From: Urechis unicinctus
Taxonomy: Eukaryota > Annelida > Polychaeta > Xenopneusta > Urechidae
Length of the DNA stretch: 64,000 bases
NCBI GenBank assembly: GCA_034190875.2
Contig: CM067344.1
Span: 71,563,809 to 71,627,808, forward strand
Direction: 5' to 3'
Below are positions 41,106 to 55,370 of this stretch, one piece after another. The first letter of the stretch is position 1. The number at the start of each line of letters is the position of its first letter. The notes beneath the pieces are model-generated. The model did not search any database. It was given only the letters and a program-made list of their open reading frames with translations, and was not told the origin of the DNA. The position numbers were made by a program, and so were the translations under genes.

Positions 41106-41160
41106 TTAGCCGTGCATGACGTCGTGGTATATATGTATACTGTCGTCCGACCGGGGCTAA
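41106..41160. repeat. ~55-bp foldback element, copy 2
   Basis: TTAGCC..GCATGACGTCGTGG...TACTGTCGTCCGACCGGGGC TAA: the reverse complement of copy 1 in its right arm, with a self-complementary left end. Confidence 0.65.
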
Positions 41161-41339
41161 ACCTATACGCTTGAAATTAACATGCTCTGAAGAGATATAT
41201 CGTTTATCTTATAGGTGTTGTCTTCTTTATAAAGCAACTTATTTATCGTTCCGTTAATTAACTATAAAGCATTTTTAACATAAAAATTGCCATATATTTC
41301 CTATGCGAAGCAATGTTAAACTTGAAGCTGTCACTTTGA

Positions 41340-41555
41340 TCATTGTTAATTTCTTAGCCCCATCACATCTCCAGTTCGGAATTTCTGTTGGTAAAATGCT
41401 TGTTTCTTGCTGATAATAAGTGCTTGATATTAATATGAGATTTACCTTTAATATTGAAGATATTGACTCGAATTGTCTACAATGGGACGGTTTGATTTAC
41501 GTTAGCAGAAGTTCTCTCTAGTTATGTTATGGATGAAGAAAGGTGGATTTTGGTC
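41340..41555. repeat. Dispersed repeat copy, related to 36.48-36.70 kb
   Basis: Shares AATTTCTTAGCCCCATCAC, AATATGAGATTTACCTTTAA, GTTAGCAGAAGTT and GTTATGGATGAAGAAAG in order with 36482-36700. The continuation of the family appears at 42780-43090. Confidence 0.75.
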
Positions 41556-41684
41556 GCTATATGACCAAGGGTTACCGTGTTAGAGTCGTAGATGGTGATG
41601 ACGGATGAGAGATTAGTCTGGTTGACTCTGGCACTGTAGGTTTTAGTAGCCACTCGAGACTTGACTTTTAGTTCTATGTCAGAA

Positions 41685-41940
41685 TTTATTCATCTCCGCT
41701 GACTGGCACGCTCTTTCTTGTTATTTTATCTGCGTGACTCTGTGTCTCGGGTGTGGTCCGTATGTTCTCTCTCTTCCAATTATGTGTGTGTCTGATGCTG
41801 TCGTATTCATAGTGAACTATGGGGGTGGCGTGATGTGGTGAGCTGTGATTGGCTAATCGGGTGCTTGGGGTTATTCGGACTGACTTGCAATTATCAAGAG
41901 CTTTTAATTGGAGATCAAACGGGTCTGTGTTAATTGTTAT
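41685..41940. repeat. Direct repeat A (pair with 42235-42444)
   Basis: GCTGACTGGCACG, GTCTGATGCTGTCGTATTCA, GTGATGTGGTGAGCTGTGAT, AATTATCAAGAGCTTTTAAT and GGAGATCAAACGGG occur in the same order 530-550 bp downstream. Confidence 0.9.
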
Positions 41941-42041
41941 GTTCTGGTCTTGCTGCATACCTTAGCAATACAAAAACCTCTTAAGGAGGCGACTGAAGCT
42001 CGTTGCGTTAAACATCGAGGAACGTAATTAACGACATGCTG

Positions 42042-42146
42042 CCATATATGGTCATTCCCTTATTGATAGGGAATGACGTTTATTTTGTCATACACAACAA
42101 GGTATAAAGAGAGTTGTGAATTTATCTTGCCATATATGGTCATTCC
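42042..42146. promoter_or_regulatory. Twin CArG box + CATTCC (TEAD-like) modules
   Basis: CCATATATGG followed by T and CATTCC occurs at 42042-42058 and again at 42130-42146, exactly 88 bp apart. CCATATATGG fits the SRF consensus CC(A/T)6GG; CATTCC is the TEAD core. In the first copy GTCATTCCCT (42051-42060) and AGGGAATGAC (42068-42077) form a perfect inverted repeat with a 7-bp loop. Function is inferred. Confidence 0.45.
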
Positions 42147-42234
42147 CTCATAAGGTCGCCGACGTTATTGTAGGTAGCTGAGGGTTGATGTCCTGCTAGA
42201 TAATACCCGAGACTTTATATGAATTTCTATTTTC

Positions 42235-42444
42235 TTTATTCGTCTCTGCTGACTGGCACGTTCGGGTTCTGATTCTGGAATGTTCTATATTTGTGTGTCT
42301 GATGCTGTCGTATTCATAGTGAAAGATGGGGGTAGGTTGATGTGGTGAGCTGTGATTGGTTAATCGGGGGCATGGGGTCATTCGGACTAACTTGCAATTA
42401 TCAAGAGCTTTTAATTGGAGATCAAACGGGGCAAGTTAATTGTT
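42235..42444. repeat. Direct repeat B (pair with 41685-41940)
   Basis: Same ordered blocks as repeat A, with a ~30-bp internal deletion. The CArG/CATTCC modules lie between the two copies. Confidence 0.9.
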
Positions 42445-43397
42445 AAGAGAATTGACGGGATTCGAATGTTTTCATCAAAGGGTTGTACTTACTAAACCGG
42501 GACTATAAATTTGGAAACTTACCCGTTCGGAACATCAACTTAAAAGGATTCTAAAGGTTTATGTAAATTGAACAACAATAAATCTGATTACGAATGAAAA
42601 GGGATGAATTTCATTTGCCTAAATTGGTTTAGTTTACATGTCCCGAGTGGCCGAAAAGTTGTAAATCTAACTGAAACCTTTGGGAGGGATGGAGAGGTGG
42701 TGGGTGTATGTGTTCGCATGCGTGTAAGTATGCATTTGTTGGGTGGGGAAGAGGGGGTGGGGGGTGGTGGGAGTTAACCCAATTTCTTGTTCACACTGCG
42801 TAATGGTTTTTTGTCAATAAATTGTATTGTTCAGAAGAACTAATCTAAAAAAGGCGTCCTTTTTATAGATCAGTGTACATAGGACTATTGGGCGTTTGTA
42901 TTTGGTTAACCGTTATAATTTATCTCTCTGTTGAGGTGAGCAGTGCAATTATATCAAGCCGAACCTTACATGGAGACAAGACATGGGTGGTAGACTCTCA
43001 CTTTTAAATAACTTTCTCTCCTACGCGGAAAATCGTGCAGTGGATTATACGGTTCAGTCTTTTATGAATGTTTATGTGACTTCCTTGATTTCAACTTCGA
43101 ATAAATAAATTCTTTAGAAATCAAGGGTAATGTCAGATAGATTTACTGAAAATGTATGCAGTGTTACCGAGTGGCAGTTTTAGTTTATTCCATGTTAATC
43201 GCTGAGCTGTTAATTTTCTTAGTCGCATCTTTATCGGTAGGAATTCATTCATCTTAGTTTTGACATGCCAAATGTTATTAGTACCTCCGCAACAGGACTT
43301 GCGTTTTATTAAATGGAGTTTCGTCTGGTGAGATATCCTCCTTTATTCGCACTCCTTTAAGTGGGATAACTAGCTGTGGAAAAATAAGGATAGAATT

Positions 43398-44062
43398 CAG
43401 GGTCCGACAAACTTGAAAATTTTCACCTGCCTTATGGGGTAGGTACTGGCTAGAATCCACCTGCCCGAATAACAAAGCTACCTGCCCGAAAATTAAATTC
43501 GTATGTACACATTAGCAGTGTTTCTGCAATATATATCGATACATTTTAGGATGTTTTTTTTTTGCTCGAAAGAATGATCAAAGATATCTCTTGATAAATT
43601 AATTTACAGTCAAATTTGTACAATTGAAATCATTACAAAACATCAACATAAATACATCCAACATTCATGGTCACAAAAAAATACGAAGTTCAAGACCTTT
43701 GATTCAACCACCAGTCAAGTGCTGAAGAGGCATTGTAACTGGTCACTGGTGGTCCGTTGATGGAAATGAACATCAACATTGAAACCATGTTACTCCTCCA
43801 GTCATTCTTGAAGCGCTACATAGAACAGAAACCTCTATCAGCTGCTGATGTGGACACAGGTAGAGTTGGAACAATTTCGAAGAGCAGTGATAAGTTTTTG
43901 AACTGTTCTTGATTCTGCGTGAAAAAGCGAGGCCATGAGTGCTGAGAACAGTTTAAAGCCACCAACGGTGAGAGTATTGACTGAATTTAATGAATATGTT
44001 TTTTTAAAACAAATCTCCGGGCGAACACTTGATATTCGATTAATTTTTCGGCGAAATTCCAC
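43398..44062. other. Unassigned sequence, possible decayed DNA transposon
   Basis: Starts CAGGGTCCGACAAACTTG and has CACCTGCCCGAA repeats nearby, reminiscent of hAT-type subterminal sequence. A short open frame on the + strand from 43760 reads MEMNINIETMLLLQSFLKRY then IEQKPLSAADVDTG. No matching right terminus was found. Confidence 0.2.
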
Positions 44063-44159
44063 TACCGGTCTCTTGCATTACATTTTCGTTAACGATCGCG
44101 CGGAAATTTGCTAAGTTTTTATCATATCATCATCTGCCTGATAATATATTTCACAGGTG

Positions 44160-44275
44160 AGTCAGTTTATACTAGATAGCGAGGTAGTTATAGAGCGCGT
44201 GATGATTTACAGCTAACATTCATGTGGTTCATGGTTGTAGGGAGGCACCGTTATTGACGGAACTAAATAAAATAG
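44160..44275 (+). repeat. Dispersed repeat, inverted relative to 31020-31150
   Basis: CTAGATAGCGAGGTAGTTAT, GATTTACAGCTAACATTCAT and GTGGTTCATGGTTGTAGGGA match the reverse complement of 31020-31150. Confidence 0.75.
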
Positions 44276-44302
44276 ACTTCCACAGTTCATCATGGATATT
44301 TC

Positions 44303-44353
44303 TAGCTCCGGTCGAACGGTAGTATGAATATGCCCAGAATTTGTAGGACTAGG
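44303..44353. repeat. ~55-bp foldback element, copy 3 (degenerate)
   Basis: TAGCTCCGGTCGAACGGTAG matches the left arm of copy 1; the right arm is poorly preserved. Confidence 0.5.
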
Positions 44354-44471
44354 ATATTTCCAGTCATAAAATAATGTTTAAAATTTATCAACATGATGTT
44401 CAATCAATTAAACTTTGCGGCACAAATTACAAGATGCCATTATTTATATCTGCGTTAAACGTAGTTGTGAA

Positions 44472-44731
44472 TTAACAAAATGATCCCTGAGCGCCCGATA
44501 AGGGGCTGAACAGCCTCTTTAAGACCTGCTCATCAGAAAAGAAACCTGTGAAATAAGAAATATGGAGAGATATATTCCTTTGAAATGCAACAAAATGCTT
44601 ACATGTATCAATGGCATCGTGACCCTGTGCATGGGCATGTTTCAGCTCATCCACAGCAAGAAATGATGTAGGTTGCCGCGTGCTTCTATCGTTCCCTGTG
44701 AGAGAACGATGGCGCTCGAGTAGTAAATTTG
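44472..44731 (-). CDS. Unrecognised two-exon coding candidate, 5' incomplete
   Basis: Minus strand: acceptor CTCTTCCAG before 44731, exon 44603-44731 reading NLLLERHRSLTGNDRSTR and SFLAVDELKHAHAQGHDAID, donor GTAAGC, a 57-bp intron with acceptor TTTCACAG, then exon 44472-44545 reading FFSDEQVLKRLFSPLSGAQG, SFC and TAA (44472-44474). The splice phase fits (phase 1). The intron is a multiple of three without stops, so an unspliced reading is also open. I do not recognise the product. It sits in repeat-bearing DNA and may be part of an element. Confidence 0.3.
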
Positions 44732-44999
44732 CTGGAAGAGAATGCTGGTATATCATAAGCAAATTACTTTTCAATGATATTTAAAAAGATTAATGTGGTT
44801 TGTTGGGATCACAATTTCTTGGAACATGGACTAAGAGTAAAAAGCCTCTGTTCAAGTTATTTGCTCTTATTTGTCATTCCATGTCTCTATAAAAACCACG
44901 AGTGACAATTTATCTGAGATGCAGGAGAATACTACACGTAAAAAGACACACCTCGAAATACAGGAATCAGGGCTGAACTGGGCAGACACCCACTTATAT

Positions 45000-47900
45000 A
45001 TATAATTAGTCTTTATGCAATAGATAGTACAATAAAGTTTTTTCTTTTTATCGAATTAAAATCTGGAGGAAGCTTAGTCAAGAAAGCACAAATAGAAAGT
45101 CAAAATGAACATCCTGAAACGAAAAATTCATTGTTTGGAATATATATTGATACTGGATCACATACATTACAATACAATCACATTAACGAGTCTGAGATCC
45201 AAATAAACATATATATGCGAAAAGGGCTGAAGGTGCAATGAAACCCATGGTACAACAAACTAAACAACAACCTATCTGAAAGACAAAAGGGAAATAAATT
45301 GACAACCTAAAAACTTTTCAAACAACAATTTGTACTCGAGGAATATTTAATAAACATAGACAATATCATCCACAGAACTGTAGTCCCATATAGAAACTAT
45401 GCTTTTTTTTCAATGTGTACTGTTTGTATTAAAATATTTAAATGTTTAGTAGTATTGTATTGTATGCTGCACATACACTTTTTTCATATCAAAATCATGT
45501 AATCATATTGATTGTTTATGCTCTTAGGGGGCGCGTGATTGTCAATAAACGTCATAGTTATTGCAATTCAACCGAACGCATTCCATGACAAGGGAACGTT
45601 CTTTCAAGTTTCTGATAGTCGGTGATAATGAACTCTCCCTGATATGCACATTGTTCATGACAAAATATGGGTACGCTAGATCTATTCACTGTGGTCAGTT
45701 TGAGGATGGAATCGAGATCTTCGTGCGATGATCTTTTGCACCAGGCGAATGTATAACGAATTGCGAGGGTTTTGATATATCGTAACGTCATAATTGATCG
45801 ATTCACTCCTCAGGCCTTTTGGGTTAACCATTATGATCCTTCATTTTGCTTCTTATAAACACAGTACGTGATGGTAAGATCATAATGGTTTATCCCAGCG
45901 CCTGTGATAAGTTTGAAGCGATCATCGCCGTACATAGCCTATAGGGCTACAAAGTGTGACGTCACATCGCTAATCACGGTCCTAACTGGCTCATGAACAC
46001 CTTTTCGCTGTAGCATTCTAGTCCAGTCTGGGATACAATATCTCGGTGACTACGAATCGGAGAAATATCAAACTTATTACATGGTTATTTATAGAAACAA
46101 CGAGACTATAACAGATAGAGGATTGGCCATGTAGAAACAATTATAAGGACAAAATGCAAGGCGTCATAAATCATTATTTTGTATTGCAATGCTACAGGGA
46201 CCCCCTGTTGTTGGAGCCAGTCAGGCTATTTTCGCCCATTTTTGCGGGCGCTGTGAGGGGTAGGGTGGCATTAGGACGACATTACTATGTAGCTCCATGT
46301 CGGCGAACAGCATGGACCCGTCCTATTCGCTAGAGGGCGCATCTGCGCCTGGTCAACGCCTATGGCTCAGATTCTGGCAGTCGAGGTTCCGATGTCCGGT
46401 TATGCAAATCCATGATGGCGGTTTGCGTGTATAAGAAGTGATCTGACCCTAAGTGCCAATCTTTACCCGTTGTTCAGTCCACATAAATTACTATATGGAG
46501 TCACTTCCGTTGAGAATGCCTTACTCGTAAGCATGACTCGTCATAATTATGTGTTTGAGCTGGAATCCGTTGAACTCACTTAATGGGATGACACCGTTAT
46601 CGTCCTTTTATCTGTCAATAGCGGATTCGAATAGATATTATATTCTTCAACTAGCATAACTGTTCTATACGGCAAAAATCTTGGCGCTGTAACATATCCC
46701 CGTGTTTATATTTCGATATAATTCACACCAAAACTTGCGAAAGCGAAGAGGTAAATGATATCGGGTGTACCTCTTAACATATCACACCAAATGTTCAAAT
46801 AGGCAACTTTATATTCTGAGTCAGCAGATGACAATCAATGTGTCTCAACGCGCAGTTTCGGACAATTGGATCAATAACAGCTGCCTTAACACCCCTCCCC
46901 CCCCCCACCCTCTTATTAACTAATGCTTTGACGGTAATGCGTCACGGTAATACCATATATTACTCTGTATCAATTATAAAACCATTGTCAACATTCCCCT
47001 TGATTATCACATCAGAACACTGTGATCTTTGCACTAAAAGAACTCCACAGTGCCGGGTTAAACATGTTAAAAACTGTCTGTTAATAAACGACAGTTGCCA
47101 GCACCGGACTAATTTCAGCGTCTGCATTTGGGAATGCATGTTAACAGCTTTGTATAAGGTTTCATTTACATATTATATAACGGAAGGTTCTGTGTGGGTT
47201 TGCAGACAACGGTTCAGACAAAATTCACAATGAATCCAAATTTGTGGCGATTGCACCTTTGTGTTCCCGATGCCAAGCTTCCGAGCGCCAAACCGCTATC
47301 TGTGTCGCTTGTCATCTGGAACCGAGCGCCAAGCCGCTATCTGTGTCGCTTGTCATCGGGAACCGAGCGCCAAGCCGCTATCTGTGTCGCTTGTCATCGG
47401 GAACCGAGCGCCAGTGCTTCCATGTATCGATTTGACTTCATGTGTTTACTGTGATATTAACTTCCGATTTGAATATTTGACGTAAATCATGGGTTTCAAA
47501 GCATAGAATATACTTGTGACAGTCAGTAGATTTCGCTGCAGTACACATATCGGTTACATTGGGATTGTTGAACTATCTATACATGTGCGTAGACATTAAC
47601 TTGCCGTGGTAGGAAGAACATTGATCAGCTGTTTTACTTCATATGTTACCCACCTGATTAAACATATTTCTGGTGGAACGATCCACCCAGTAATGTTTAT
47701 AAAGCAACATGAAACCCTTCAGTCTAACCATTCAGTAATAGATGATATTACTCCATGGTCCAAACAACAAAAAGAATCCACAATCGAAATCGGCTAACAA
47801 AGTAAACTTGAATTGGATGTATAGCCATTAATAACTTATGATTACAATGAAACAATTAAAAAGCTTATGACCACGAATTGCACGGAGGAAATCCTTGCCT

Positions 47901-48900
47901 TAATCACAGTCACATGTTGCTGAGATAATTGTCGATCGGTCGCGGTGCGATTTGACCTTGGGTAGGTCATTCACGCGTACCTTCACGTCACGTTGATGGA
48001 ACGCGGTTGTAGTTTTTCACGCCCCGAGAAGGTGTATTGTCAATTGCAATCTCGACGTGAATCAAACGCAATCGCGGAAGCGCGTTACTGGCGTGAAATA
48101 CTCAACGTGTAACGACTTTAACACCCAATGTGTGAAAGACGGGACTGTCGCCCATCACTTGGTACCTTCTCCAAGTGTGTCTATATTACGGCCCCACAAG
48201 TCGGAACAGCATTCAAACACATCCCTCCTCATCATTCAACAGCATCGTTGAACAAATTAACTCCATCAATTATCACATCGACTCTGCAGTCTCTGGTTCT
48301 CACTTCGGGAGAAGATCGATGAGCATCGTATAGAACCAAGGAGTCACGAAGCGCCAAAAAAACGTAAGTACTTCCGTGTTTTGAAGATGTTTGTTCTCCT
48401 TGATTCGAGCAGTTGACATGCTCTGGGAAATCATCAAATCAAGTCGTTGCCGATACTCGTCATCCAAATCTATCGTGACACTCTCTCCTGTAGCCTATAA
48501 CTGCTCACACAAGCGTCCCCATCAGCCTCTTATCAGTGCGATTACGACCAGTTAATCCTGTCTAGATGGGCACGAATACAGATCCTATTTGTGTAAATTC
48601 AGATAAGCGCCCTATCGGTTGTCGCATTTGGCTTATTCCCAAGCACATAATGACCATTTGGATGGTTAAACTATGTTAAGGCATAGTTAAGACAAACTAA
48701 GTTGGCTATTTATAGAAGTCGATTCTACAATCGATTTAATCCATTCACCGTGATACATGTTTAGAGTCATTTCGCCTTAATTACTATACGATATGAATTC
48801 AGTTTCTTCTCAAAGTGTAAACAGAGCTAGTCATTCGAATAATCTACTATGATGAATTGTTAACTTCGGTGACGAAATAGAGCGGGGGTTGAAGTTAATG
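45000..48900. other. Intergenic DNA upstream of FOXJ1, no gene recognised
   Basis: Mostly unique-looking sequence. The longest ATG frame (46838-47233, + strand) has no motif or splice context. The one clear feature is the 41-bp minisatellite at 47281-47412. Confidence 0.5.
47281..47412. repeat. 41-bp minisatellite, three units plus a partial one
   Basis: CCGAGCGCCAAGCCGCTATC TGTGTCGCTTGTCATCGGGA A repeats at 47281, 47322, 47363 and (partial) 47404 with very few differences. The preceding GATGCCAAGCTT plus the unit start also occurs at 18994-19028, so the unit is dispersed. Confidence 0.93.
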
Positions 48901-48959
48901 AAAACACAAGTCAACAGAATTCTCGAAGAAGTTGCGGGGTGTCCTTATGAATATTAACT

Positions 48960-49292
48960 TCAGGGGTCATCGTTTAGCATATAGCCAATGAGCTACCGCG
49001 CTACAGTGGCCTTCGCCAATCGGAATCATCGTATCGTAACAAACACAGCCCCACGTGGAAATGTTGACAATCATTCAGCCCCTGGCAACGTACGGTTGAC
49101 AGCTGTTTGGCGGTTGTTAAGGCCGTTTCATTCATATGGACCCGGCGAGCTCCTTCGGTTGCCAGTTTCTGTGAGCTGCCGTACAGGGTTCGTCAATCTT
49201 CTCGCCACTCAATACGTGGACATGACATCAGAAAATACTAATTAGGGGTTGTTTTAAAGACTGTCATCGGTGACAAAACCTCAACAGCTATG
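48960..49292 (+). promoter_or_regulatory. Putative FOXJ1 promoter and 5' UTR exon
   Basis: Two CCAAT boxes (48985-48989, 49016-49020) precede two RFX-type half-sites, GGCAAC (49084-49089, within CCCCTGGCAAC) and GTTGCC (49158-49163). A consensus donor, ATG|GTGAGT, follows at 49292/49293. A matching acceptor, ATTTGCAG, lies at 50243, so a non-coding first exon spliced to 50244 is plausible. RFX factors and FOXJ1 co-regulate ciliary genes. No transcript evidence. Confidence 0.4.
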
Positions 49293-50331
49293 GTGAGTAG
49301 ACTGTCAGTTGCGTGAACTTTGACCAGTGATCGATATCAGCCCAATTGGTTTAACGTGGAAACAACTCGTCGATTTCCAGGCGGTTTACATGCGGGATTT
49401 GAAATAATGTGTTCGAACAAGCGGGGGCGTGAAACACTTGGATATTGCAATCTAATTATTAGCCTGAATTTCAATAAATGAACGGCCGAGCTGTCAAATT
49501 AGGCTGAGGTGATCTGTGGAGTTGATCGATTTATGGGCAGGGTATGAGTTAGCTGATCGTGTATGGACAGATATGTCCTATGGCGGCAATGCGAGTTTTG
49601 ACATGGTGTTGGGGGGTCATGTTACTGGGTTATATTTTCATGCGGCGGATGTTGGCCCATATCCTTTCTTAACATGTTCTTGGATTTCACATTGGTAAAC
49701 AGTACTTGAAAGAGAAGATCTGATGGTCATCAATTTATTCAGTATTGTTATTGATGTAAGCTTTTCATTTACTGATGTTTATTGCTGTGGAGTCCCATCT
49801 GAAAAAGTGTGAAAGATCGCGATCAATTAGAGAATATATATTTTGTATATTTCCATTATAAGGTTAACGTTTGGTTTGTATGCAGTTTGCCTGATCAATG
49901 GGTTTCTGTTCAGCGACAGTATCCCTTTAGTCCCGAGGGAAATTTAATCACTGATTGAGGAAACAATATTGATTGCCTGCTTGGCCTGATCTGACTCGAT
50001 CCATTACTTACCTCGCCGGGCATGGAGTGACTTACCAAATAGCAGCAAACCAGTTTCCAAAATATCGAAGTCATCTAGGATGCTGTTTCCAAGAAATTAT
50101 AAAAACCTAGTGTTCTATGAAGGATGTATGTTTTTTCTCTACAGCGTATCCTTATTGTTTGTAAGGGAAATGATTTATTCACAGAATTGGACGACTTTAT
50201 CAGCAATCTAAATAATTCTGATTCATTTTTGGTATATTTGCAGGTTGAGCAGTAGACAGTGATCGAGGATTTTGGATTTGAGAACGATTTGTCTTTATCT
50301 TCTCCCTTACTGACCGACGGAATTAGACATC

Positions 50332-53321
<2,990 letters not shown>

Positions 53322-55370
53322 ACTTCCCGGGACACTGCACTCGACCTCCTCAAGGTGAGTTGTGTCTGAAGCTGAAGCGACCGGCCACAAATGGCGCCCC
53401 GCCATGTGTTGCTCAAACATAGCTTATTATATATTAGTCTGTGATATTTTGCCCTATCTCACGCCACAAGAGATATCATCTTTATCATCGTCATTACTTT
53501 CACCACGCCCGTGATAAAAGACAGCTCCGTCATGACGCTGCGTGTCACGTGATTCATGATCTACGTGATTACGTAACAGTATTATCATCAGCACCAGTGA
53601 AAAGGGTCACGAAAATCCTAGGTGTTGACTATCGGTGAATATTTTTAATGTGTGTGAAGAGCACATAGAACAGAACTATCACTCTCTCTCTCACACTCAC
53701 TCACTCACTCACTCACTCACTCTCTGTCTCTCCTGTGGGTGGACTGAATTACCCGTAAAGTGAGTGATGATGAGAGAAGAACTAGTTTGATGTCAAGTTT
53801 ATGCCAAAAGCTCGACTACCGTTGTAATATTCATCAGTCTGGCAAAGTAAACCCATGTGCATCGACGTAGCGTGACAATGGCAGCGGCCGAACAAGCCCG
53901 GGACCAAGTTAATCCATTAAACTAATTAGGAATTCCATCCCGGAATTGCGTGCCAGCCCGCCTTATTTTGCACCTTTCAAGGTCGATGATCCAGGAATGT
54001 CTTCTCCAATAAGTTGTGATTGATTGGACTGAGTGTGCCTGTTGATTATTTTGAGTGTTCATTGCTCGGTAACGCGTAGAACGTTGTTGGGATCATTTGT
54101 TATCAGAATGACCTACCGAGAGATCAACTCTTGCATGTTTAGTCCTGCCTTTAATTAATGCCTTTAAAAAAAGCAGGGCATTAAATATTTTAAGGTTTTG
54201 AGTCACATCAGCCTTATTTCACTGATTTACATATTGAGATTTGTAATGTAGATTTGCTGTGTTGTACGCACTGTTCAGAGGTCGTTTAAGCATCGATCCA
54301 TGTGGTATAAGGTCATTGCGATTGATTCATTACATGCCGTGCGTCTCTGGCTTGGCTGGTTTCCTGCCTGTGAACGCGTGGATCAATAATTTTTGTTAAA
54401 AGCATGGTCTCGAACCGTGTGTGTTAGGTGTACTTGTCATTGTTCGACTGTGCTGGCACGATATTTGTTACAGCATAGCCAAGTATGCGATCGCTATTTC
54501 TCACGGTGCTTTGAACGCACATCTTGCAAACATACAACTTGTATCAAAATCACATATCCAAGATGTAATTGTTGCCTGGATGAGTATATAAAAAGCTATT
54601 TTTCATGTTATCAACGTTTGAGTTTTATCAACGACACTGATTGGCTTTCCTTTGTCAACAATAAGTTTTCTGCACATTTGATGATTTCTGGTTTTGCGGT
54701 TCCACTTCATGGAGGAAAAAAAAATATGGATCGGAAATAGACCGTTCGGAAATCGACAGGCAGTAAAAGTTACCCGATGTCATCACAAAATGGCGAACTA
54801 TTAACTTCAGACTCTCTGTGTTCAATTAAAACCTGATCTGTACAACGACCAAATGCATATTTCCTGCCGAATGTCTTTGCTTATGTATACTACCGTATTT
54901 ATTTATTCATCAACATCAATGTCATTCGTTAACGCCTTTCAGCATAAGATGGTGTTATTGGTAACATACAAGATCATCGTTTGCAGTGCTATAGATATCT
55001 ATAATGTGTCAATGTTGTAGATATATGAGGTTTACCATCGAAAGCACTATTGTAACCGCATACGACCCTCATTATTGGAGAAAACTTATCTTGAACCCGA
55101 AAAACATAAAGGTATTATTTGATTTTCATCGTTTTGCCAAAACGACTCCGTCCATTGTATTTTTGTAACATTTGAATCTCATAAGGATTTTTAAAACGAT
55201 TGTGAATGAAATTCCCTCCAGGTTATGTTTAAATGTGCTATTGACAGTATTACATTTTGTTGTCAGGCTAAATTTGTCCATATCATACAAAGAAAATATC
55301 TGCATATGTCGACATTGTTCGGCGGAAAGTGTTATTTCTTAGAATGTATTATTATGCGTGTTACAATAAA
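53322..55370 (+). other. FOXJ1 downstream region / probable 3' UTR
   Basis: AT-rich, with a (CACT)n stretch near 53680-53720. AATAAA at 55365-55370 is a candidate polyadenylation signal about 2 kb after the stop. The ~115-codon open frame at 54393-54740 has no ATG near its start and no motif; I treat it as non-coding. Confidence 0.45.

Noticed and set aside
46838..47233. 131-codon ATG frame, + strand
   Set aside because: No motif, no splice context, ordinary intergenic composition; length is within chance for this much sequence.
54393..54740. Cys-rich 115-codon frame downstream of FOXJ1
   Set aside because: No ATG at the start of the open frame and it lies in the probable FOXJ1 3' UTR.
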